Shown: positions 12,801 to 24,954 of the stretch, piece after piece | Position numbering within the stretch: the stretch's first letter is position 1 | How the letters are laid out: each line of letters opens with the position of its first letter | Source of the DNA: Arthrobotrys musiformis | Lineage: Eukaryota; Ascomycota; Orbiliomycetes; Orbiliales; Orbiliaceae | DNA length: 64,000 bases | Reading direction: 5' to 3' | Assembly (NCBI GenBank): GCA_036971715.1 | Contig: JAVHJL010000006.1 | Location: 1-64,000, forward strand | Translations under genes and position numbers: made by a program | The notes under the pieces: generated by a model | Told to the model about the DNA's origin: nothing | Database searches by the model: none | The model's input: the letters and a program-made list of their open reading frames with translations, nothing else

Positions 12801-15528
12801 CAAAAGCTTACAAAATTATTAGTCTCCTAAATTATTTAAAAAAAATATTAGAGAAAATAATAGCAAGAAGAATAATCTTCTTATCAAAAACTAATAAAAT
12901 TCTAAATTTAGAATAAATTAGAGGTAGAAAATAAAGATCTGTAATTAATGCAGCTTTGTTATTAGTTTATGATATAGAAATGGCTAATTCAGAAAAGTTA
13001 AAAACCTTTGTTTTATTTTTAGATATTAAAGGGGCTTTTGATAATATTTCAAAGAAAAGGTTAATTAATACCTTAGAAGATATGAAGTTCCTTAAATAAT
13101 TAATTTCATAAATTAATAATTTTATGTCTAAAAAATTAATTAAATTGGCCTTTGATGGACAAGTAGAAAAATTAAAACTAGTTGAAATTGGAATACTATA
13201 AGGTTCCCCAATATCCCCAATTCTTTTTCTATTATATTTAACACCACTATTTAATTTATTAGAACAAAAAATGCCTTCTATTATTAAACCATTTTATATA
13301 GATGATTTAGCATTAATTGCAATTAATAAAAAAATAGAAATAAATATATATAAATTAAAAAAAATTGCAAAAATAGCCTTTAATTGGGTTGTAAATAATA
13401 CAATAGCTTTTGATAATATAAAATTAAAATTAATTTATTTTAAAATAAATTTAAGAAAGAAAAATGAATTTGGGGAATTAAATATTAAACTACCAAATAA
13501 TATAATAATAAAATCTACTAATAATATAAAATAATTAAATATATATTTTGATATGAGATTAAATTTTAAATATTATATTAAAATAAAAATAAATATAGCA
13601 AATAAAATTTTAAATTTTATTAAAGCACTTGCTAATTCAGAAAAAGGATTTAAAACTAAAGTGATAATATAATTATATAAAAGCTGTATTTGTTTTATTT
13701 CTGACTATAGGTCTGAAATATAATGGAAAAACTAAAAATAATAAAATGTTTTGAAAGAATTTAAATTAATTTAAAATAAGATGTTGAGAAAAATAATAGG
13801 AGGCTTCAAAATAATTTTAATAAATATATTAGAAATTAAGGCCTTTATTTTATTACTAGAAATAAGATTAAATAAGATATAAAGAAGGTATGCCCTAAAA
13901 TCCCTTTTTCTTAATAAAAATCATCCAATAAAAAAGAGATTTTTAGAGTTATTTCTATTAGAATTTAATTTTAGAAAAAAGGAAACAGGACTGGAACCTT
14001 ATTTAAAATAGAATGAAAATAAAAAAGAAGGAGATAAAAAAGAATATGCCTCTATACTGGATAGAATACTATCAAGAATTAATTTTTTGATAAACCCATA
14101 TACAAAAATTAAGGAATTAAATATAAAATTCAATCTATCTTGGATTGAAAATAAAATTAATTTCCTTATAAATAATGTATCTAAGGATTTAGAAGCAAAA
14201 AACCATAAAAATAAAAAAGAAGTTGAATTAAATTCTAGAAAAAATTTACTTATTTATACAGACGATTCTATGCTGGAAATAGAAAATAAAAATAAAAAAA
14301 AGAATAATAAAAATAAAAAAGAAAAATCCTTGAGAGCTGGAATTTATAAAAAAATAGATAATAAATCTATTTTTGAAATTTATTTTAATTTAAGAAAAAG
14401 TATGAAGATATATGATGTAGAATTAATTGCTTTAAGAAAAGGGTTTAAAAAATCCTTTGAAGTAATTAATAAAAATAAAGAGGTAAAGAATATTTATTTC
14501 TTTACAGATAATTAGGCTGCAATAAAAAGGTTACAAAACCTAAATTTAGGGCTTGGTCAGGAAATAACTTCAGAAATTTGGGATATGGTAAATGAATTAA
14601 ATTCTAGAAATATTAACATATTTATAGAATGGGTCCTAGGTCATTCTGAAGTTATTGGAAATGAAAAGGTAGATTACTTAGCTAAGGAAACTGTAAAAAT
14701 AAAAAAAAAAAACCTATTTAAGTCCTTTGCCTATTTAAAAAAAAAAATTAAAGAAAAGGATTTACTAGAATGGGAAGAAAAATATAAAAAATAAAAAAAC
14801 AGGCTAAATTATATTAATAGGCCAAAATTAAAAAAAAATAAAATATTTACTAAGTTTAATAATAATTTTGTTTCTACTTTAACTTAACTAAGGACTAAGC
14901 ATAAATACTTTAACAATTATTTATATAAAATTCCAAATTCTGGAATTTTAAAGAAAAACTGTACATGTAGAAATAAGTTTCAAATATTAAAATACTTAAT
15001 TATGGAATACAAAATCTATAATGAAGAGAGAGAGATATTAAAAAGGAAACTCAAAAAAGCTAATAAATAATTAGATTATTATTTTTTATTATTTAATAAT
15101 GAAGGTATGATCTTTTTGGAAGAGTTCCTAAATAAAACAAATATTGTAAAAAGAAAATGCAATAAAAATCCTAAAAATGATTATTTTACAGGATGGGGAA
15201 ATCTGGAAGTTTGAAAAAATGAAAAGGTTCTGGAAATGAGATATATTATTTTAATATTATATTAAAGTGGATGGGTAAGAATAACAGATATACGATATTG
15301 TTCTTTTAATGGGAAAAAAGAAGAAAGAGATAAAAAGGGTTAGAAGGAACCTCAAAAAACAAAAAAATAAAAATAAAAATAAAAACAAAATATAAAAATA
15401 AAAAATGATTTTATGTAGTTTTCATTTTTAATGAGGAGTGAAAATCATGTATTTTAATTTCTTTTCCTTCATTCCGCCATAACCGAAAGGTTGCATGCGT
15501 GTATGATAAATAATAATAATAATAATAA
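9807..15528 (+). mobile_element. LINE copy D, full length, RIP-damaged, nested in copy C
   Basis: This is a complete plus-strand copy: 5' end at 9,807, ORF1 remnant about 10,049-11,187, ORF2 remnant about 11,180-15,214, and the conserved 3' block and (TAA)n tail to about 15,528. Perfect 17-bp direct repeats (9,790-9,806 and 15,529-15,545) flank it. Open pieces persist for RT (12,410-12,916 and 13,271-13,534), the RNase H region (14,087-14,515) and its end (14,585-14,794). Typical lesions are CAA/CAG to TAA/TAG; for example, the conserved Gln of the RT QGSP motif has become a stop near 13,199. The zinc-knuckle region at about 10,950-11,150 is still readable. Confidence 0.92.
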
Positions 15529-16088
15529 TATAAAAATCTTTTAAAATAGAAAATTAAAAATTTTTAATTATACATAAAATTTCTAAAAATAAAAAAATAA
15601 AAAATTTAAAAAAAAAAATAAAAATAGATAATATAATTACTTTAATTAAAAATCTAAAATAATTAATTAAAAAAGAGAAATTAAAAAAAAATTCTTTTTT
15701 ATAGTTATTATTATAAAAATAAAATTAAAAATAATAGAAATATAAAATAAAAGATATATTTTTTTAAAAAATAAAAAACTTAAAATAAAAAAATATATAA
15801 AATTCTTTGAAAATAATAAATATATAAATTATTAAAAAATAAAATATTATATAATAAATTATAAAAATAAATCCATTTATAAAATTTATACTAAAAAATA
15901 TAAAATAATTAATCTTTTATATAATATATATTAAAAAATTCAAAAATTTTGTAAACATATAAAATATAAATATATTAATTATAATAGAAAATATAAAATA
16001 AAAAATTCCTTATATTTTAAAAACAAAAAACAAAATATTATTATAAATAAATAGTAATGTTTTAAAAGTAATACAATATAATTATAAA
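15529..16088 (+). mobile_element. LINE copy C, continuation (ORF1 3' half to ORF2 start)
   Basis: After the copy D insertion the ORF1-homologous sequence of copy C resumes at the exact point of interruption. It runs through the zinc-knuckle region to the first codons of ORF2, then stops at the (TTTA)n tract of copy E. It is very heavily RIP-mutated, with almost no C left on the coding strand. The remainder of ORF2 is absent. Confidence 0.8.
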
Positions 16089-16091
16089 AAA

Positions 16092-16092
16092 T

Positions 16093-16143
<51 letters not shown>

Positions 16144-16826
16144 TCATATAATCTTTTGGTTATGGCGGGATGAAAGAAAGGAAATTAAAATACATGATTT
16201 TCACTCCTCATTAAAAAATAAAAACTACATAAAATTATTTTTTATTTTTATTTTTTGTTTTTATTTTTATTTTTTTTTTTTGTTTTTTAAAGTTCCTTCT
16301 AAACCTTTTTATCTCTTTCTTCTTTTTTCCTATTAAAAGAACAATATTGTATATCTATTGTTCTTACCCATCCACTTTAATATAATATTAAAATAATATA
16401 TCTCATTTTTGGAATTTTTTTATTTTTTTTAAATTTCCAGATTTCCCCATCCTATGAAATAATCATTTTTAGGATTTTTATTGCATTTTTTTTTTTTGTA
16501 ATATTTGTTTTATTTAAAAATTCTTCCAAAAAGATCATATTTCTATTATTAAATAATAAAAAGTAATAATTTAATTGTTTATTAGTTTTTTTGAGTTTTC
16601 TTTTTAATATTTTTCTTTTTTTATTATAGATTTCATAATTAAGTGTTTTGGTGTTTGAGGCTTATTTTTGCATGTACAGTTTTTATTTAAAATTCCAGAA
16701 TTTGGAATTTTATATAAATAACTGTTAAAGTACCCATGCCCAGTCCTCAGTTGAGTTAAAGAAGAAACAAAATTATTACTAAACTTAGTAAATATCTTAT
16801 TTCTTTTTAACTTTGGCCTATTAATA
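16092..16826 (-). mobile_element. LINE copy E, 5'-truncated, with (TTTA)n tail
   Basis: A minus-strand 3' fragment holding the 3' UTR and the last part of ORF2, ending near codon 1,218. It is less damaged than its neighbours. Its tail on this strand is about 13 units of TTTA rather than the TTA seen in all other copies. The conserved terminal hairpin is mutated here. Simple 5' truncation is normal for LINE insertions. Confidence 0.85.
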
Positions 16827-18300
16827 AAGTTCCTATATCACCACTATTTAAATATATAAAGTTTTAACAGATTTCTAAAAATAAAAATATAAAGTAATAA
16901 AAATTTTAATATAAAATTTAAATAATATTTTAATATTTTTAAAGTTTAAATAAGAAAATGGATTTTGGGATATAAAAAAAATTTGTAGTATTTTTTAAAA
17001 CTATAAAGTTTTCGAAGTGATAGGTTAGGTTTTATTTTACTATATATTATAATTTATAGTTAAATTTATTCTTTTTTTATTTTTTTTTAATATTTTCTTA
17101 TAAATAATAACCTAAAAAAAATATTATCTCATTTTAAATATTTTTATAAATAAATCCTCAAATATTTTAGTCTCTAATAAAATAAAAGTTATAGAAAACT
17201 TATTAAATTAATCTTTTTTAAAGTCTTTTATTTAGATAATTATTAACAAAATGTTCTTTTTTTTTTATAATATAAATATAATTTCTAAATTTGATGTTAA
17301 TTTTTTTTTTTTTAAATTAGTTATTTTTAAATATTTCTAATAAATTAGTCTATAAATCCAAAATTAAAGTAATTATTTCCCCAAATTTACTAATTAGTAT
17401 TATTAGTTTTAATTAATCTTCTTAGTACTAAAATTGGGGTATTCTTTTTTTAAATTCTATAATTCATAAGGTTTTGGGATTTCTTTTTTATATCTAATAT
17501 TCACTAGTTATTATTAATAAAATAATATAAATTTATTAAATTTTAAAAGTAATATATTTTTAATTATTAAAAAACTTTCTATTTTAATGCATAAATTATT
17601 TATAAATATATAATTTAAATTATATTATTATAATTGAATTTTCTTATTAATTATCTAAATTTTATAAAATATATTAAAAAAAACTTATTAACTTATTTAA
17701 AATTTTATAATTTTTATTTTATAATATTAATTAAATTAGAATTTTTAAAGACTTTTTTAAATTATATTATAAAATCAGTATATATAATCCAAGATTATTT
17801 TCTTTTATTAGAATTATATTTATTAAATATTAATTTTGTAGGATTTCTTTTTAATAAATTAATAGTATAAATAATTTTGGTTTTAAAAATATTAAACTTA
17901 TCTTTTTTTTATTTATATTTATTATTAAATTAGGCTAAAAATTTTTTTAATTTATAAAATCTTATATTATCAAAAAAATTAAAATTTGGGAATTTGATTT
18001 TGCTAAAAATTACTATCATCATCAAAATTATTAACTTATTTTTAAAATATTCGAAAATAGCTATAATAATTATAATTTGTTTTTCAGAAAATTTGGATAG
18101 TAATATTGCTACCTGATTTTAAGTTAGACATGTAAATATTAGATTGATAAATTGTAAAATAATAAAGTATAAGAAATCATATAAAAAACTAATCAAAATA
18201 TTAAAATAATATATAAATATTATAAAATAAGAATAATATATTAAATATAGATTAATATTTAAATTACTACTTAATTTTTAAATATATGATAATAAATTTA
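16827..18300. other. AT-rich stretch, nothing recognised
   Basis: Very AT-rich sequence with only short spurious open frames such as 17,634-17,870. I find no LINE homology, no readable protein motif and no RNA gene. It is probably RIP-degraded transposon DNA, possibly the flank of the Gypsy remnant to the right. Confidence 0.5.
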
Positions 18301-18311
18301 ACAGTTTAAAT

Positions 18312-18510
18312 AAATAATTAATAAAAAAAATAATAAAATAAACTAAATAAAAAATAAATTTGTAAACTAGATAATTAAATATAGAATATTAAATTAAATA
18401 AGGGATAAATTTATAAATTAAATAATTAAATATAGAGTGTTAAACTAAATAGGAGATAAATTTAAACTAAACATTTAAAAATATAAAATATTAAATTAAA
18501 CAATATATAA
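18312..18510. repeat. Degenerate tandem repeat of about 51 bp
   Basis: Two clear units start at about 18,364 and 18,415 and share the core ATAATTAAATATAGA followed by a TTAAA-type stretch and a GGGATAAATTT-like end. Partial units lie on both sides. Differences between units are mostly transitions. No coding potential. Confidence 0.55.
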
Positions 18511-18802
18511 TTTTATATAATAAATAAATATATATAATAAAATATTTTTTCTAAAAATTACTAAAAAAATATGAATTTTTTTATTTGGAATTCTTAAAAC
18601 TTAAATAATAATTATAATTTTGGATTGTGAGTTTTGAGGTTTGAATTTAAATACTTTTTTATTTTAAATCTATGGTTTATATTATATTATATAGTTTTTC
18701 TTCTAATTATAATATTATTTGAATGTTTCTTATAGTTATTTTGAGGGTTCCTTTGGTTGCTTGGATTTCTGCTTGGAGTTCATTATGCTGAGATTGCTTT
18801 GT

Positions 18803-19170
18803 TACATAAGTTTTAAAAATAGTTTTTTATTTTTTATTTTTTATTATATAACTTAAATTATAAATATTTTATAAATCAAACTTAATATATATTTTGGTTT
18901 TATAAATTTAATTAAATAGTTTATTTATATAAAATAATAAATAATAATTTTTAATAGCTATTTTATTAAATTCTTAATAATTAATATATATTTTTAAAAT
19001 ATCATCCTTCTTAAATACAAACAAAACAAAATATTTAACTAAAAAATTAAATTTTCAAATATAATCTTTCTTTAAACTATTATTTAAATATTTTTTTTAA
19101 AATTTACAACTCTTTTTCAAAATATTTATATATTAGATAAAAGGTTAGCTTTTTACCTTCTTTTAAAAAT
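18803..19170 (-). pseudogene. Ty3/Gypsy reverse transcriptase remnant
   Basis: Reading the minus strand gives, in order and with stops and one frameshift, LKEGKK (about 19,165), EKEL, a KKDD-ILKIYINY-EFNK-AIKN segment (19,013-18,920), IYIKFDL (about 18,880) and KTIFKT (about 18,815). These correspond to the linker and first RT blocks of Gypsy polyproteins: LKEGK, KKDG-LR-C-DYR-LNK-TIKN, KLDLR and WKTAFRT. The damage is RIP-like. Beyond KTIFKT the homology ends abruptly in a less mutated, unrelated segment (about 18,560-18,803), so the element is broken there. I could not find LTRs. Confidence 0.7.
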
Positions 19171-20425
19171 ATAATATAATTTTAAAACTAATAAAATAAT
19201 AAATTATTAATTTTTAATTTTTCAAAAATAATTTTATATTTTTAATAAATTTTTAGTTATTCAATTAAAATTTAATTAATTGATTTTTTAATTTTTACTT
19301 TTTCTATAAATTTATTTAAATAGTAAAAACACTCATTAAACTTTTCTTAAATAAGTGGTAAACTATAAATTATTTTAATAATTTAAATTTTTATTTTTTT
19401 AATATTTAAAATTATTAATTTATAATTAAAAATTATATAAAGTTATTTTATATAATTTTTCTTTATAGAATTTATGTAAAATAATTTATAAAATTATTCT
19501 CATAAAAATTAAAAAAAATTTCTTCAATTTTTCAATTTATAATAAAATTAATTTCTTATAATCATATAAAGCCTAAAACTATATTATAATTCTTAAAATC
19601 TACTACATTAAAAATTAAATTTTAATAATAATTTAATAAAATAATAAACATAAAATTAACATTAAACTAACTAAATATTTTTCCAGTTTATTCTAATTTT
19701 ATTCCATTCAATATATAAAATATATAAAAAATTAAATATTTTATTATTAATTAGCATTTTTACTAACCTATTTAATAGCATATTTTTTAATTATATATTA
19801 TTTTTTTATATATACTTTTTTTATTATTATATTTAAAACTTTTTTATACTATATCCAAACATTTTTCCTAAAATTTAAATTTTAAATAATAAATTATTAT
19901 ATTAAATTTTTATAATTAATTAAATTTTTTATTAATACAGAAATATACATTTAATTATTTTTTTTTAATAATATTTAATTTTATTAGAACTAATTTATAA
20001 TTTTAAAATAATATAAAATATTAATTTAAAAATACTATCATTCTAATTTAATTAATATTTTATATTTTAGAATTATTATTTAATTTTAAATTGATTTAAT
20101 ATTTCTTATAAAAATAAATTTTATTTTTATAATTATTTTTTTAAATATTGTTTCTAATAGTTTAAAATTAATTATTTAATTTAATTAATTTAATTTTAAT
20201 TTTATTTTTTAATAGATTAAAATAAAAATTATATTTAATTATATTATTCTAATTAAATATAATATAGAAATTCTATAATCAAAATTAAAATTCTAGTATT
20301 AAATTTATCTAATATATAATTTATAAAATAAAATATAATATATAAGATCTTAATTATTTTATTAAAAAATTTATTAAAATTAACATAAATATATATACAT
20401 ATAGTTATATTACTAATATTAATTT
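19171..20425. other. AT-rich stretch upstream of Gypsy RT, probable pol/gag remnant
   Basis: By position this should contain the protease and gag part of the minus-strand Gypsy element. I could not read a protein motif with confidence through the RIP damage. No LTR was seen before copy F starts at 20,431. Confidence 0.35.
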
Positions 20426-20430
20426 ATAAA

Positions 20431-23400
20431 CGAACTTCGAAAATACCGACCCCCCCATAACTTTTGAACGGAGTATCCAAAACCAAATAAAAGTACACCA
20501 ATCGAAAGAGCGGAAAAAATTGATCAAAAATACTACAAAGTAAAAAAGCATACAAAGACCGATAGAAAATAATTATGATATAAAAATATAAAGATATTTG
20601 CAATCATCTACCACACAAAAAAAAAAAAAAAAAAGAAAGTTCTTGTTTAATTTAAACTAAATCTTTTAAAGATTAGTTTTAAAAATGGAGAACATACCAA
20701 CTAGTTTATTTTTGGATGAACTAGTATTAACAACACAGAATTTTAAACCTGTTTATTATAAAAAAAGATAGAGAAGACAGGTATCAGTAAATACAATTAA
20801 TTCAAGGAAAAAAATAAATAAAAAAAATCTGTTTCTAGAAATTAAAAGGTTAAATAACCTTTTAAAAGAAAGAGTACAAAAAGTAGAAGACCTAAAGTAG
20901 GAAATAAGAGAGTTAAAAAGAAATAATATAAAAAAGATATACGCCTAAATCGCCTAGAAAATATCAAAAACACCAAAAAAATAAGAAATAACCCAAAAAT
21001 ACTAAAAAATGTATAAAATGCAAAATCTACAAAATCTACAAAATCTATAAAATTCAAAAATATTAATTAACTAATGAAGGTTAATTATTCCTAGAAGTAC
21101 CACAAAACCTCCCATCCAAAAACCAAATATCTTCAGAGAAAAAATAAATAAAATTCTCAAAGAAAAGCCCAATAACCCAAAATTAATTATTTCTAAGATT
21201 TCTTTAAATCTAAAAGAAAATCTAATTTTGATTATTCATAAAAACACCAAAAAAGAAGATATTCTAGAATACAAAGAAGAAATTTATCAAGAATTTATCA
21301 AAATAAATAAACACATACAAAAATTTTCCAAAATAAAAAACTAAGAGTTCTTAGTTGTACACGAGATTTCTAAAAATCAAAAAATAAAAAATTTTAAAAA
21401 AGAGGTGGAAACAAACAACACAATCAAATTAATTAACAATCCGAAATAATTAATTAAGGAGGAAAAATTAAAAAAGAAAAAATTTTTTTTTATAATAATT
21501 ACCACAAAAATAAAAATGGAGGCAATAAAAACACAAAACAAAGGATATATTTTTCTAGGAGGTGAAAAACTTAAAATAGAAAAATATATTAAATTTTTTG
21601 GAAATAATAGATGTACAAATTATTAAAAAACTAACCACTATACATTAAATTGCAGAAATAAATCAGCCTGTGAAATTTATGCTGGAAAACACAAAACAAT
21701 TAATCATTTATATAATATATGCCAAAAAAATAAAAAGTCTTGTAACCATATAAAATATAAATACATTAATTGTAGAAAAAAACATAGAACAAAAAATTCC
21801 TTATACCCTAAAAACAAAAAATAAAATATTATTTTAAATGAATAAGAATATTTTAAAAATAATACAACACAATTGTAGAAGATCTACAAATATAATACAG
21901 TTAATTTTAAATTTTGCATTAATTTATGACAACACGGATTTAATTTTCTTATAAGAACTATGGTTTTTAAAGGAAAATACTACAATTACACACTCAGAGT
22001 TTAAACCAATTTTTTCAAACCCAAAAACTAATGAAATTAATAAAAACTGAAATAAAATAATTACTTTTATAAAAAAGAATTTACCCTACAAAATCACAAA
22101 CCGAAAAAATTTAATTAAAGATAAAAATTGCCAGATAATTAATTTTAAATTAAACAAATTTAAAGAAATCAGATTTATTAATATTTATAACAAAAAACAA
22201 CAAAATACGGAAAATAATAAATATATAGTAAATTAACTCTTTAATAAAATTAAAAATTACTGCACCAAAAAAATATTATTAATCGAAAATTTTAATACTC
22301 ATCATTTTTTATGGAACCCTAAAATTAAATTTAATTTAAGAGCAGGAAAAATAATAAAATTAATCAAAGATAAAAATTTATAATTAATAAATAAAAATAA
22401 CATATTAACTTATTATAATGTTAGGAAAAATAATAAATCTGAATCCTTAATCATTGATTTATTTTTTATAACTATTAATTTAAAAGAATTAATTATGGAT
22501 TGGAAAATAGATGAAAAAATTGATACAGGATCAGATCATGAAATAATCTCAATTAAAATAAAACTAAAAGAAAATAACTTAGTAGATAACCCTTTATTAA
22601 CTAACAAATTTAATTAAAATAAAACTAATTAAAAAAACTTCAAAAAAGAATTATTAAATTTAGATAAAAATTTAGATAAAAATAATTTATAAAAAAATCG
22701 TTTTTTTTTATTTTATGAGAAAAGAGAAGATTTAGAAAATAATTTAGAAGTTGTAATATCTCTTTTTTAAAAAAATATAATTTTGGCAATAGAAAGATTT
22801 ATACTAATTTTAAAAATAATACCAAAATTAAAAATTTGGTGGAATAAAGAAATTGAAAAAATAAGAAAAGAGATGTTGTAATAAAAAAAAACATGGAAAT
22901 TAAATAGGACTCAATAAAATTGGGAACTATTTAAAATCAAAAAGAATAAATATTTTAAAGAAATTAAATCTTCTAAGAAAAAATCCTGGACTAATTTTTT
23001 AGAAAATGTAAAAGATAAAGAAATATTCCTAGCACTTAATTTTTCTAAACCTAGAAAAATCTAAAAAATATTAAATCTAATTTATAAAAACAAGAATACC
23101 CTTAATTTTAAAAATAAGGCAAAAATATTAAAAAAAGCATTATTTCCAAAACCACTAAATTATACAAAAATAATAAATCCACTATTACTAGTAAAAATAA
23201 TAATTAATAAAAAGTTAATAAAATAGAAAAAGATAAAAAATAATGAAATTAAAGAAGCTATTTTTTTATTTAATTTTAAAAAAATATTAAGATTAGATAG
23301 AATTAATTTTTTATATTTAAAAAGGACTTACGAAATTATATTGGAAAGATTTAATGATTTATTTAAATAATTATTAAATTATGGGTATTATCTAATATAT

Positions 23401-24940
23401 TTTAGAGAAGTAATTGGGGTAATTTTACTTAAACTAAATAAATTGGATTATAATATTTTAAAAGTTTATAAAATTATTAATTTTTTAAATTATTTAAGAA
23501 AAATATTAGAGAAAATAATAATAAGAAAAATAGCTTTTTTATCAAAAATTAATAAAATTCTAAATCCAGAATAAATTGGAGGTAGAAAACAAAGATTTGT
23601 AATTAATGTAGCTTTGTTATTAGTTTATGATATAGAAATGGCTAATTTAGAAAAGTTAAAAATTTTTATTTTATTCTTAGATGTTAAAAGAACTTTTGAT
23701 AATGTTTTAAAAAAAAGATTAATTAATATCTTAAAAAACATAAAGTTCCCTAAATGATTAATTTCATAAATTAATAATTTTATATCCAAAAGATTAATTA
23801 AACTAGCCTTTGATAAACAAATAGAAAAATTAAAACCAATTAAAACTAGAATACCATAAAATTCTTTAATATCCCCAATTCTTTTTCTATTATATTTAAC
23901 ACCATTATTTAATTTATTAGAACAAAAAACGCCTTCTATTATTAAACCATCTTATATAGATAATTTGGCATTAATTACAACTAATAAAAAAATAGAAATA
24001 AATATATATAAATTAAAAAAAACTACAAAAATAACCTTTAATTAGACTACAAATAATACAATAGCTTTTAATAATATAAAATCAGAACTAATTCATTTTA
24101 AAATAAATTTAAAAAAGAAAAATGAATTTAAAAAATTAAATATTAAGCTACCAAATAATACAATAATAAAACCTACCAACAATATAAAATAATTAGGTAT
24201 ATATTTCAATATAAAATTAAATTTTAAATATTATATTAAAATAAAAACAAGTACAGCAAATAAAATTTTAAATTTTATTAAAACACTTACTAATTCAGAA
24301 AAAGGATTTAAAATTAAAGTGATAATATAATTATATAAAAGCTACATTTATTCTATTTCTAATTATGGGTTTAAAATATAATAAAAAAACTAAAAATAAC
24401 AAAATATTTTAAAAAAATTTAAATTAATTTAAAATAAAATATTAAGAAAAATAATAAAAAGCTTTAAAACAATTTTAATAAATATATTAAAAATTAAAGC
24501 CTCTATTTTATTATTAGAAATAAAACTAAATGGGATATAAAAAAAGTATGCTTTAAGATTTCTTTTTCTTAATAAAAATCATCTAATAAAAAAAAGATTT
24601 TTAGAATCATTCCCACTAGAATTTAATTTTAAAAAAAAAAAAACAGGACTAGGACCTTATTTAAAATGGAATGAAAATAAAAAAGAAGGGGATAAAAAAG
24701 AATATACTTTTATACTAAATAAAATATTATTAAGAATTAATTTTTTAATAAACCTATATACAAAAATTAAAAAATTAAATATAAAATTCAATCCACCTTA
24801 GATTGAAAATAAAATTAATTTCTTCATAAATAACATAAGAACTTAAAAACAGAAAACCACAAAAATAAAAAAAAAATTGAATTAAATTCTAAGGAAAACT
24901 TACTTATTTATATAAACAATTCTATACTGGAGATAAAAAC
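20431..24940 (+). mobile_element. LINE copy F, 3'-truncated, RIP-damaged
   Basis: This plus-strand copy has a well preserved 5' end (20,431) and C-run, an ORF1 remnant (about 20,685-21,830) and an ORF2 remnant up to the start of the RNase H domain. Homology stops at TTCTATACTGGAGATAAAAA (about 24,921-24,940); a short unmatched AT-rich stretch then leads into the 5' end of copy G. The missing 3' part is not found on the other side of G. Stops replace Gln/Trp codons throughout. Confidence 0.9.
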
Positions 24941-24954
24941 TCTCTTAAAAAAAA

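Noticed and set aside
17634..17870. A small membrane protein gene
   Set aside because: Composition (Leu, Ile, Phe, Asn, Tyr, Lys only) is what AT-rich random DNA encodes; there is no supporting signal.
16827..20425. LTRs of the Gypsy element
   Set aside because: No pair of long direct repeats with TG...CA ends could be seen around the RT remnant; they may be absent or mutated beyond recognition.
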